This document shows positions 23,335 to 36,420 of a stretch of 64,000 bases of DNA, one piece after another; the stretch's first letter is position 1; each line of letters starts with the position of its first letter. Source of the stretch: Echiichthys vipera (Eukaryota > Chordata > Actinopteri > Perciformes > Trachinidae); contig OY829651.1 in NCBI GenBank assembly GCA_963691815.1, positions 11,772,417-11,836,416 of the forward strand, given 5' to 3'. A program made the translations under genes and the position numbers. Under the pieces are notes generated by a model. That model ran no database searches, had not been told where the DNA came from, and worked only from the letters and a program-made list of their open reading frames with translations.

Positions 23335-23880
23335 TTAGTTTTTTTTGGGAAATTCACTTTCTTGCTGAGAGTTAGATCACTTTACAGTTACATCAATACC
23401 ACTCTCGTTTCTGTGCAATACATGTGAGGCCACAGCCAGCAGCTGCTTAGCTTAGCTTAGCACAAAAGCTGGAAACAGAGGGAATCGGCTAGTGTAGCTC
23501 TGTCAAAAAGAAACAAAATCCACCTACCTGCTCTTTTAAAGCTCACTATCTAACACGTTACATCTTGTTTGTTTAATTGTTGCCAAAAGTAAAGTGAGAT
23601 TTTGCCGGAGGTCATGTGACTATTTCTTGTCTTTAAGCAGTGACCTTGTCACTCTCTAGCCTACGTTGCCTGACTTCCTTTGCAGAAGCAGGCCTGCATT
23701 TGCAAAACTGACGCTAAAGGGGTAACCAGTGCATCAAAAAGTCAAACCAAGGCGTCCTGACCAAGTGGACGTATGTAAAGAGTTAGGAGTGAGAACAGGT
23801 TGTATCAATCTTCTTATCTAACTCTCTGCAAGATAGCAAGTGTTTACTGCGATATGTTGCACTGTTCCTTTAAATATGAA
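23335..23880. mobile_element. foldback MITE, family B, near-full copy
   Basis: Left part has TTTGGGAAATTCACTTTC, CTTGCTGAGAGTTAGAT, the tandem GCTTAGCTTAGCTTAGC, GGAAACAGAGGGAATCGGCTA and ACAAAATCCACCTACC. The right end reads on the minus strand AAAGGAACAGTGCAACATA then TCTTGCAGAGAGTTAGAT, so the termini are inverted copies about 540 bp apart. The centre is decayed (ACGTTGCCTGACTTCC replaces the X-box seen in the 16.4-kb copy). No coding capacity. Confidence 0.75.
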
Positions 23881-24590
23881 AATTAGACAGTTCAGTCTAC
23901 ACTTTAATCTGTTATACTCTTATACTAGACAGTGATATATTTCCCATATGAAGAGGGGATAAGACCACTTAACATCTCCCTTCTTCAGTGAAGGGTTACA
24001 CGAGTTCAGCACCAACACATAAAACCTCTGGATTAGGAGCTACGACTCCCGTATCTCCATCTGTTATCACTCTGCTGGTGAAGGCACATTGGTGCGTCAG
24101 CCTTCCCCAGCAGCACCACAGCTGTGTGTGGTATTCAGTGGGTGGTATTCGCTGTTCAGCCCTTAAATTTATGGATCAAGTGCACTGACTCCTGTCCACT
24201 GCGGTATGTAACAATACAGTCACTGCTCCTCCTCTTAACATCTCCACAGTATTCAGCACCCAGCTGCTGAGGCTGTGAACATCTACTCTCACTGTTTCAG
24301 GTTACTTGAAAGTCCTCTTATTGCTAAATTAACTCAACAGCTCTGTGCGCCACCTCCTTCTCAAGGAATCCACAGAGAAAAACTTGTGTTTGTTTGTTTC
24401 ACACCCAGCTGTTTTTACTACAATCCAAGATTAGTCACAAACATAGACACAGCCTGAATGTCTTCCAGACCAATTTTGCAATTCCTACATATGACAGCTT
24501 TCTTGCTGCTGGTGTTTCCCCTGTTGGCACAGTTAAGAAATGCAAGCAAAACATTTTCTCATGGTTCCCACATTCACTTTATTTATCGGT
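23881..24590. other. unassigned non-coding stretch
   Basis: Short overlapping plus-strand frames (23988-24188, 24275-24457, 24394-24621) without domains. No repeat is recognised. Confidence 0.45.
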
Positions 24591-24745
24591 GCATTTAACA
24601 CAGATGGTGCACATTAATTAACATTGCTGTAAATGCACTTGAGTTATTTAAGAGGCTACTATTCATCTGAAGTCCCTGGGCAGATGCTATTGAAGTGCAG
24701 TAATAAAAAAGAAGAGAGAATATTAATTAAACTACATTGTTAGGT
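24591..24745. promoter_or_regulatory. candidate enhancer-like block with two ATTAATTAA sites
   Basis: Two identical ATTAATTAA palindrome-containing sites occur at 24613-24621 and 24722-24730, 109 bp apart, around a single-copy-looking stretch with GTGCACATTAATTAACATTG and GAAGTGCAGTAATAAA. TAATTA is the core dimer site of paired- and Antp-class homeodomain proteins. Enhancer function and conservation are inferred only; AT-rich DNA gives such sites by chance fairly often. Confidence 0.3.
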
Positions 24746-25136
24746 GCTATTTAAAACATGTGGCACATAATACAAGACCTACAAAGCAATGAAATGCAGG
24801 GTCTAAGAAAGTGTTTATAGACATACAGTATGAATAAAACACATTGAGCTTAGTGCTGTGCTGCCTTACAGGGGCATAGTTGAAAGATTTGCTGCAACTC
24901 TGCAATAGGCAGCAAAATATATAATATTGTTCACCACAATTATTGCTATGGTCAGGAGTGTGAGGAAGTTTTGAGAGTGTCCACAACACGGCAAAACACC
25001 AAACACACAACAGTTTGTGACACACAAACAAGTTGTTACATTAATTGTACTTTTACAAAACTACACCATCTAATGCCATGTTGTGTTATTCTATTCCCCT
25101 GACAGTAAAATAGGCCACTATAAACCTATAATAATG
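24746..25136. other. unassigned non-coding stretch
   Basis: About 390 bp with no recognised feature. The minus frame at 24747-25031 is Cys-rich by chance and matches nothing I know. Confidence 0.45.
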
Positions 25137-25350
25137 CCCAGATACACCATAGACTGTATTTAAAGATGGACGGCTTGACGGTTCCCCAAAAGTGAAGCCA
25201 AAACATCTTGACCGCCCCCTGGTGGCTGGCTGGTAATGGCATGGCACCCTCCATGTTAGTGGATGCGACATGGGCCAAACTAAAAAGTCAAAGTTCACCT
25301 CAAAAACATTTTTCCTAAAGAGAATTTTAGGTTGTTTTATCACGCTGATA
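25137..25350. repeat. 'ccatagactgtat(a)taaagatgga' teleost repeat (family D)
   Basis: Contains CACCATAGACTGTATTTAAA, AGTGAAGCCAAAACATC, CCGCCCCCTGGTGGCTGGCT, CCTCCATGTTAGTGGATG and GACATGGGCCAAACTAAAAA, in the order of a repeat found throughout teleost genomes. Class unknown to me. It carries a consensus-like CTCF motif. Confidence 0.7.
25212..25226 (-). promoter_or_regulatory. CTCF core motif inside family D repeat
   Basis: The minus strand reads GCCACCAGGGGGCGG, matching the CTCF core CCACCAGGGGGCG(C) at essentially every strong position. CTCF binds such sites as a chromatin-loop and insulator factor in vertebrates. It sits in a dispersed repeat, so occupancy may depend on methylation of its CpG. 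Confidence 0.5.
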
Positions 25351-26560
25351 CAAGGTCATTTTCAAATCTGGCCTGTATCCAAGATATTTTGGTTTTACTT
25401 TTGTACAGTGTGATGAAGTGAAGCTGCGTCATCCATCTTTGTACATCTATTAGATACAATGATACAAATGCAGACATAAAAAAGACATAGAGTCTCACAC
25501 AGTGAAATAAATGTATGCAGGTATGTGAGGACAGAGTGGTAATATCATGGTTGGTGAAAGCAGAGGGCACGGAAAATATTTAGTTTGGGCTTTTTTTTCT
25601 TCTTCTTCATGCTCCTCTTGTGAAATGGTGTGCAGCTCATCTACATATTTAATCAAGTTTTCCCAACATGGCAAGTTATGTTTTTTCAACATTGGGCAAT
25701 GATGTACATCTTTACTGTTGACATTAAATGTAAACGTCTTGCTTTTAATTAGCTTTTCATGTCATGATATGACACCTGTCAAAATGAGAAGTTACAACCA
25801 CCTTGTTGTTTATGTTTCTTCAGATTCTCATTCAATATCAATAACAATATCTACTCCTGTTGAGTTTTGCATACTGTAAATGTATGCTTTAGTGAAAGTG
25901 ACACAAACAAACTATTCAACATCAGTAACAGGCAAACAAACAAGGCAATTCAGTGCTTTAAACAAGACATAAAAAAGCAATAAACCAAAGCAAAAGAACG
26001 TTATCGTGTTGTGTAAAATATGAATAAAAAGTTCCCAATTGAGTTTGAAAATATAAAATCAGTGCCAAAAAGTTTCAACCCTCGATTTTAAAGAATGGGA
26101 AATTGAGCAAATATGTGGTGCCTCAGAAATGTATACTGACCTTTGCTGTATGAATAAGAAATAGTTATTCAGACTTAGTATTGTAAAATATAATTGTGAA
26201 AAGACAAAAAAAACAACACAACAAAAGTACTTAATTAAACATAACCCAGTCAGCATTACTTATCATTTAAAACATGTATGCCATTGCAAATCCGTTGTAA
26301 ATAAGTATAATTTCTAGTAGACATGGTTGCATCACATCTTTGCATAAACATCAGGAGAAACAAACTGATTAATTTACTTTCAACATTTTAGTCATTTTAA
26401 GACCGTACCCTTCTTTTTCCAAGTTCCAAAGAACCATATTATTCCATTAACCCAAAAGAATAAATTAATAATAATATCAAGGCATTGCCTCTACCTTAGC
26501 GATTGGTTCTGTAAGATCCGAAGTTGGTGTTGCAGCGGAGCTAATGTATGTTGTATAGGG
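25351..26560. other. unassigned AT-rich non-coding stretch
   Basis: Short frames only (25340-25570, 25495-25692 and 26059-26256 on the minus strand). No repeat or motif cluster is recognised. Confidence 0.45.
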
Positions 26561-26570
26561 GTGTGTGTGT

Positions 26571-26617
<47 letters not shown>

Positions 26618-26688
26618 TGTGTGTGTGTGTGTGTGCGCGTGCGTGTGCGTGCATGCGCGTGCGTGCGCGTGCGTGTGTACACGTACGT
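26561..26688. repeat. compound (TG/CG)n microsatellite with 70-bp alternating Pu-Py run
   Basis: A (GT)n tract with GC substitutions. From 26619 to 26688 purines and pyrimidines alternate without a break, through GTGCGCGTGCGTGTGCGTGC, ATGCGCGTGCGTGCGCGTGC and GTGTGTACACGTACGT. CG and TG dinucleotide steps are the best formers of left-handed Z-DNA. A short TTTT interruption lies at about 26614-26618. Confidence 0.95.
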
Positions 26689-28770
<2,082 letters not shown>

Positions 28771-28870
28771 TAGGCCTGCAGCTAGTACTGATTTCCATTA
28801 TCGATTAATCTGACATTATTTTCTCGATGGATCACTTTGTTCGGTCCAAAAAGTGTTTAAATAGCTTGTT
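28771..28870 (+). mobile_element. hAT-like MITE fragment (family A)
   Basis: AGGCCTGCAGCTAGTACTG, then TTCCATTATCGATTAATCTG and ATTATTTTCTCGATGGATCA, then TCGGTCCAAAAAGTG: the left end of family A in order and well preserved. Confidence 0.7.
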
Positions 28871-29464
28871 CAACAGTCGAAACTAGTGATGCCTGATTCT
28901 TTAAATCCACAGTTTGATTGGACTTTCGATTTTAAAGTCACGATTTATTCAAATTTTCATTTTCAACATTAGCGCTGGTAGCTTTTTCTTAAACAGCAGC
29001 TGAAAAATAGGTTGACTGAAGGCTTTTGTCAATGGAAATGATGTTTTGCCTTTTGTCCTGATCGACTTCAGCAAGAGTTTGATAACCAGATGGTTCATCC
29101 AATCACCTGCCAGGTATGTTTTGAAAGCGCATTCACAATCAGTTTCCAATGACTGTAACAGATGGTTCTGTGTAACAAGCTATCTGACAATTCAGGTCAC
29201 TGGCAGCTACACCTTTGTTACACGATGGCGTCTTGATTCATAAAGATCAACAGATCGTTGGATTTATGTCCTGACAACGTTCATCAGTTGGGGCAGTATA
29301 CCACGTTAAGGCCATATGCTCACATTTAGGTAATATCTTTGAAATGGGGGAGTACCAGATCCTGTTTTTGATTTCGATAATTGAAATCAAAAGCTCATTT
29401 AGATTGAGTTTGGATTTAGAGTTGAAATTGTGACACACCTTGTCCTGACCCAAATATATTCACT
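28871..29464. other. unassigned, possibly old repeat
   Basis: Begins with GTGATGCCTGATTCTTTAAA and ends near GAGTTGAAATTGTGACAC. The blend of 'GATTTCGATAATTGAAATC' palindrome (about 29369) and low complexity suggests a decayed transposable element, but none can be named. Confidence 0.35.
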
Positions 29465-29940
29465 TTACCATGACACATTGATGTTTGAGGCTAGGCTGAG
29501 AGTCCACAGCCAACAACACAAAGTTAACATGCGGATGTTTAACAGCTGTAACTTCTACCATGTTTGTTCTCTTACTTTAGCCTGTTTACATGCTTACATT
29601 TTCTAACAAGCACTAAACACAATGTACAGATGTGACTGATGGGACAAGCATGAGCTCTACTGGTGTTGTTAGAGTATTATAGTATTGGACAAAATGCAGT
29701 AAATGTCTTGGCATCCATCCAATAGTTTTTAAGAGATTTCATTCAGTCACAAATGTGAGCATCATGGAGGCTTTAGGAAAAGTCAGGAAGATCACCAAAT
29801 TAATTAGGAGGATTAACTAATGGATTATTCTTCTAATATTTGGAAAAAAATGTCATGGCAAGCCATCAGATAGTTTTCCAGTCAGGACTGACTGCCATTC
29901 CTAGAGCACTGACACTGGCATGTTTAAAAAAGACTAATGA
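29465..29940 (+). repeat. 'agcactaaacacaaagtacag' teleost repeat (family F)
   Basis: Contains, in order, AACATGCGGATGTTTAACAG, ACCATGTTTGTTCTCTTACTTTAGC, TAACAAGCACTAAACACAATGTACAG, GACTGATGGGACAAGCATGA, AGTATTGGACAAAATGC, AAAAGTCAGGAAGATCACC, TCATGGCAAGCCATCAGATAG and GACTGACTGCCATTCCTAGAGC. This is the block order of a widely dispersed fish repeat. It is non-coding; I do not assign a class. Confidence 0.7.
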
Positions 29941-31347
<1,407 letters not shown>

Positions 31348-31510
31348 AGTACAGTGTGTTTGTTTATGCAACAAGTACACTAATGTTTATACATACACTG
31401 CATGTATCCACTCAGGTCAAGTGTGTTCTGCGTGTGTAATTATGTGTGTGATAATACATGATGGATTTCCTGTCATGTTCAAATGGTTTTTGCTCAACAA
31501 AAATGTTTAA

Positions 31511-31702
31511 AGGTTAAGTACTAAAGGGCGTCCTGGTTGACGGGGGTTAAGCCCACCATGAACCTCAACGTCCCTGGTTTGTGGCAGGCAGGGGACTTTT
31601 GTTGAAGGTTATTCCCTATCCGTCTCATCCCTTCTTTCTTGCTATCTGTCCACTGTGGACCATCAAATAAAGGTGTAAAGTGCCCCTAAAATATTTAAGA
31701 TG
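31511..31702 (+). mobile_element. diverged tRNA-derived SINE (third family)
   Basis: Core 31526-31695: GGGCGTCCTGGTTGACGGGGGTTAAGCCC is a degenerate A-box head, GTCCCTGGTTTGTGGC stands where the B box would be, and the 3' part is GTCTCATCCCTTCTTTCTTGC, GTCCACTGTGGACCATCAAATAAAGG, AAAGTGCCCCTAAAAT. The last blocks match the teleost SINE whose end reads 'tccactatcaaataaaggc(a)aaaagccccaaaa'. A possible direct repeat AAAATGTTTAA lies at 31500-31510 and 31703-31713. Both RNA polymerase III boxes are damaged. Confidence 0.6.
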
Positions 31703-32060
31703 AAAATGTTTAAGCGGCTGTTTTGAAAACAATATAAAAAGTGTCCCCCATAGAAATGAACCTACAGAAAATTATCACCTCAATCTGCAGCTCCTATCGA
31801 CTTTACACAGCTTAATAACAAGTTTTAGCCCATTGTTTTGCTGTCGGAACCACAGCTTTACTGTTTTTGTTCACCCTCACCCTTCAGCTGTTTTCATCGG
31901 TGGAGCATTTATCATCTGAAGAGCCAAATATTTCCACCCAGAGCCTGTAGAGACCAAAAACTGAGCTAAACGAGAGTGGGCATTGGATTTGCATTCATGT
32001 AGACACGAACGCCACTCCAAATGAATGGTAATAAAATAATAAGCTTGTCTTTCTCCTTCT
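31703..32060 (+). repeat. dispersed teleost repeat, family C, copy 2
   Basis: Blocks AAAATTATCACCTCAATCTGCAG, CACAGCTTTACTGTTTTTGTTC, GGTGGAGCATTTATCATCTGAAGAGCCAAATATTTCC, GTAGAGACCAAAAACTGAGC, and CGCCACTCCAAATGAATGGTAAT follow the order of the copy at 4.06-4.33 kb and extend it at both sides. Confidence 0.65.
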
Positions 32061-32086
32061 CGTTTGTTTGGTGTGTCAGTTGAGAT

Positions 32087-32349
32087 CCACATTAAACATC
32101 TTCATTCATCTTCAACTGCTTGTCCCTGTCGGGGTCGCGGGGGGCTGGAGCCGATCCCACCTGACATCGGGCGTGAGGCGGGGTACAACCTGGACAGGAC
32201 GCCAGTCTATCACAGGGCAAATAGAGACAAACAGAGACAGACAACCACTCACACCTACTGGCAATTTTAGAGTCATCATAAAACTTGGGAACCTTCTCGC
32301 TGTGAGGTGACAATGCTAACCACTATATCACCGTGTCGCCCACATTAAA
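32087..32349 (-). mobile_element. tRNA-derived SINE with 10-bp target-site duplication, copy 2 (internally deleted)
   Basis: The element is 32097-32339 on the minus strand, flanked by CCACATTAAA at 32087-32096 and 32340-32349. The minus strand starts GGGCGACACGGTGATATAGT, GGTTAGCATTGTCACCTCAC, AGCGAGAAGGTTCCCAAG, closer to the SINE consensus than copy 1. It then jumps directly to TGACTCTAAAATTGCCAGTAGG, losing roughly 110-130 bp of the body, including the second half of the B box. The 3' end is ACAAGCAGTTGAAGATG plus a GATG-like tail. Confidence 0.85.
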
Positions 32350-33386
32350 TATAACTAATATAAACATGCTTGTTTTTTTACATGGCCAATGGATTGATGT
32401 CATTGTCTGAATAACCATTTTAATGATGTATCAGTTGTGACAATTACGACATCTACTGAATGAAACCTACTCACAGCAAAAATCATTTGAGCTTATAGCA
32501 TGTAGCTGAAACATTCAAGCATCATCCTGTGCTGCCAACTCTTCCTCCGCCACAAAAGAGCAGAGCTGTGGAAATATTGTTTAACTAGAACCTGGATTTC
32601 AATGGAAAAAATGAAAAAATAAATGGAGTTCTTTTTCTAAGATCTTGGAAATTTGACTTTAATGTAAGACAGTGAAATCCTGGTTGGGAACATCTCGAGT
32701 GAATCTCCCATAAAGATTCTTATCTAATCTTTGTATTTGGTTCCCAGCTTTGGTTCTTGAAGCATCCAAAACTTTGACAAATGAAGCCTCTGGTCTTTTG
32801 CCAGGTCTCCATCTCTTGTCTCTCTGTAATTTGGAGGCATTGTGCTGATGTGAAAAGGCAGTTGTTGTTTCTTGCCGGCCAGCCTGGCGTCCCCCCTGCC
32901 TCTCCCATACATCCCGAAGCTTTTCCAGGACGCTGTTTATGTGTTGAGTGCAGCACTCCGTGGAGCTTAGGGCCTAATGGAGTGTGAGAGAGGGGCCTGG
33001 GCTTCTTCAGCTTGTGTTCAGCTGTACAAACATGCTGCCACACCGCGGCTCTCACTCTCTCTTTTTCAGCCACAATCGCTGTTTCACCTTTATTTCTGTC
33101 TGCTCCATTCACTATTTGTCAAATCACTGTCTGATCGTCCTTATCACACTCTATTTTGTTTATTTCTGTCTTACTAATGCAACATGGTTTCAGGGAAGGT
33201 AAAACCAAAAAAGAAGCATGAAAAGAAAGCTACTCTGGCTTTTCTATTGTCATTTACCTTTTGCCCAGATGTTTACCAAAGGAGTGGAGAGTTCAGTGGC
33301 ACATCTGTTTGTTTGGATGGGTGTGTCGTTCGTTTTTATACCAGATGAACACCGATTTAAAAAATGAAAGGCATGAGGAAATAATA
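32350..33386. other. unassigned non-coding stretch
   Basis: No repeat recognised. Overlapping frames at 32720-33112 (minus) and 32781-33202 (plus) are mutually exclusive and featureless. Composition at 32700-33080 is balanced, which fits possible regulatory DNA, but no specific motif stands out. Confidence 0.4.
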
Positions 33387-33475
33387 CAATTATGGCTGCA
33401 ATCTATTATCTGTTATTTTGACTATTGATTTACTGATTGTTGCTCTGTTTATGGTGATTATTTTTTGTTGAGTAG
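33387..33475 (+). mobile_element. hAT-like MITE fragment (family A), weak
   Basis: ATGGCTGCAATCTATTATCTGTTATTTTGACTATTGATTTACTGATTGTT resembles a decayed family A left end. Only about 75 bp are alignable. Confidence 0.4.
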
Positions 33476-34439
33476 CCCAACTTGCAGTCTGCATAAGGGC
33501 ACCTCAACAGTAATAAAGACATGAACTTTAATGTGGCTATGATTAATATTTCTATCAAAGTGCTAACATGTCACTAACTGTTTTGCTTATTCTGGTGATG
33601 TCAGATGGGTCAGACGGTCAAAGTGTAGACTCCAGACACCAGTGTTCAAGTGTCATACTCTTTCACAACATTTAACCAAGAGATATTAGTTGCCTAAACT
33701 TAATTATACCTCAAATCAGATCAAACTAGAATTGGAAAATGCAAGGAAAAGAAGTGAAATCATCTTAAAGTGCTGTCATTCATTAGTGACAGAAACCATG
33801 CTGCGAGATTGCAGGTTTTCATTGGTACATCTTCTCAAAGTAGAAGTAGAAGCAAAAAAAAGTGTTAGTAATACATCAATATTAATGAATGAAAGGCAGA
33901 ATGCCTGGGTTTCTGCATGAAGAGGAAGTAGATCCACAGCATGATTAACTCCCCACTTGATGACCTCACAGGTGTTAACGGGCCACTGTAGATTAGCGGT
34001 CCGTGTGCGTCCATGTTTATATGGACACTGCCATCGTCCATGTCCTGCACTCTCCTGCCCTGCAGCACTAACAGACCATGTCATGATTAATTGTTGTATC
34101 ATTATCCACCATCCATCTCTAATACCCCGCAGACACACACAAAGACACTCACACTCACACATACTGCCTTCCCAGAAGTCTGTGCTCTGGAGTGAGCAGC
34201 AGCTCTGCAGAGTGGAAATCTCCAAAGTTGTGGCTCACCGTTCTCCAAAGTACAAGCACCTGAAAAAATAAGCTAGCCTCTGGCGTTTTGTCCAAGTGGA
34301 GGCACCGCAGAGTTAAATATAGACGTAATATCCCTCCCTTTCAGCTGTATCCAAACAAATTAAAGATGTCTTTCTTACAGGATGGTCACCACAGAGAATG
34401 ATCGTAAAAAAAAGGGGGAAATATATGCAGAGTATGGCA
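33476..34439. other. unassigned non-coding stretch
   Basis: Frames on both strands between 33690 and 34271 overlap without any domain. No repeat is recognised. Confidence 0.45.
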
Positions 34440-34670
34440 TGACAGCGACATTTGAAACAAAGCCCTTAATGGTGCTTTTATGTCTGATATATCTTGTCAT
34501 TAATTAGTTTGGGCACGTTGAGAGCTCCAGCTGTGATTGGCAGACTGAAAGCTGCTGGACCAGCAGAGAACGTTTCTTTTAAGCACTTAGTGGGTAGCAG
34601 AGGGAGCCGTGCTCAGATGTGGCCATAATGGGCAGAGGTGGAGTGCTGGTGAGTTTAGGAAAATCCCACA
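34440..34670. promoter_or_regulatory. candidate conserved non-coding element
   Basis: Contains GTCATTAATTAGTTTGGGCA (TAATTA homeodomain core), CAGCTGTGATTGGCAGACTG (E-box CAGCTG and a CCAAT-type GATTGGC) and TAAGCACTTAGTGG (an NK2-type AAGCACTTAG-like site). It is non-repetitive, with no stop-free frame of interest. The motif mix is typical of developmental enhancers, but conservation is inferred and not measured. Confidence 0.35.
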
Positions 34671-34854
34671 GTGGCTCAATGAACGAACAGAAAACAGAAG
34701 CACATGGACAGATTTCTGAATAATCTGACCTTTTTCTAAACACAGAGACGTTTCAGCGTGCACTGTGGTTGTGCAAAAACAGGATCTGTGAAGAAATCAA
34801 AAGAAACTGCTTCATCCTCAAGATGCAAACTACTGTAATTATCCTGACAAGTTA

Positions 34855-34990
34855 ATGGAAAAGTTTGACGTTTTGGGAAATACGCTTAGTTTGATGACAA
34901 AATCAATACTACTCTTACATCCGTATGCTAAATTTGAAGCTACAGCCAATTATCTTAGCTAGCATAAAGACTGGAAACAGCTTTGGAACT
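34855..34990 (+). mobile_element. family B head fragment
   Basis: AAAAGTTTGACGTTTTGGGAAATACGC, then CCGTATGCTAAATTTGAAGCTACAGCC, TTAGCTAGCATAAAGACTGG and AAACAGC: the left terminus and first third of the foldback family, truncated at about 34985. Confidence 0.7.
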
Positions 34991-36231
34991 TCAACCACAA
35001 TTGTTTCATTGATTCATGTTTCACTGTGGCTGTTAGCAGTACACCAAAACCTGTAGTGATTAAATAGTGTGGTCCGTCCTCCATGTCCGTCCAACCACCT
35101 GCAGGGCTCCAGGAGTTGCATCTGCCATACAGTGAGTCGGCGATCTGTGCAAAGAGGGGCTCCCCTGCCCCGCCACCTCCTGTCTGTAGCCGGCTCAAAC
35201 ATGTAGACCAATGGCTGACGCTTGCACGCCTCTCTTTAAACCTCAGGCATGCTTGTCAACCTCCAGTAGAAGTTAGAAGTAGTTACGGAAGAGTTTCAAG
35301 CTACCCTGAATACGCAGGAGCAGGAGGAAGAGCAGGAGCAGCGGAGGGCGGGGCGAGGCCAGATGCAAAATTTCTCAATGAGGGAGAAGTCGTAGATGTG
35401 CTTCCAGCTCCAGAGGTTTTATTTAACTTTTTGTATGGGAAATCCACGTTAAACTATTAATCATAGCAGAATAGTTTTTAAATACTTTAGCACGTTTTCT
35501 TGTGGGACTGTAAGTTCTTAAACAGAGTTGACAAAACTAGCTGACTGTAAAGTTGAGTAAACTCGAAAAAGACTTTGCAGCTAGTTGTACTTATTTCTTT
35601 TTTCTCCTCTTCTTCATTTTAACTGTGAAGTGGAGACAGAAACAAGAGATAGTCCAACACATCTGTTCATCTGTAAAACATAAAACTGCAACTTGTCTAG
35701 GGGCTGTCAATAAAATAAAATCTCAAATGGGGGTATACGTATCCTTAGGGGTACTTTGAAGTAATGCAGGGGGCACATTATATCTTTTTAAAGTGATAAC
35801 TTGAAAAAATAGCAGTCATCCCCAATTACTAAAATAACCATAGGATAATCTGACGATAAGAAATGTAAATGTAAGTTGTATAATAAATTCATTATCACAA
35901 TTTTTTTAGTGAATTTTCAGTTAACATCCGTGACCTGTCCACTGTCGCAACAAACATACAAAAATGGTTTGTGCTGGTCCTTGGGGTACTTGGATGAAAA
36001 AATATTTAAAAGTGGCTACATTATTGAAAAAAAAGTTTGAGTTTCTGGTATAGATAACGGCTTCACTTTCGTGCCGGGAAGGGCTGCCTGATGGAAGGAA
36101 GCCTTTTTTTTCTCAGACCCGGGGTGATACGATTATGCAAATGAAATAGATGTCATAGCTAAATTATTCACGGCTATGTATAATAAGATTGCATGATTTA
36201 AGCTAACTGTGTTATACTGAGCTTGAGAAGT
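34991..36231. other. unassigned non-coding stretch
   Basis: The part at 35080-35390 is G+C- and CpG-rich, with GGAGCAGGAGGAAGAGCAGG purine-rich sequence. Opposite-strand frames at 34959-35211 and 35083-35460 overlap and have no domain. It may be another dispersed repeat. The rest is AT-rich. Confidence 0.4.
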
Positions 36232-36420
36232 ACAGATGGGTTGTTGACAGAGCAGGCTAGCTGGTTGCTCCTGTTCTCACTCTTTATGCTAAGCTAAGCT
36301 AACTGGCTGCTTTAGTTTTAGCTTCACACAGACATAAGAGTGGTTTCAATCTCATGAAACTCACAGCAAGATAGAAAATAGGCAAATTTCCCAAAATGTT
36401 GAATTGTTCCTTTAAAGTCC
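36232..36420 (-). mobile_element. family B terminal fragment, minus orientation
   Basis: Reads on the minus strand TTTAAAGGAACAATTCAACATTTTGGGAAATTTGCC, TTGCTGTGAGTTTCATGAGATTG, AAACCACTCTTATGTCTGTGTGAAGC, and TTAGCTTAGCTTAGCATAAAG: family B outer third, better preserved than the 34.9-kb fragment. Confidence 0.72.
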
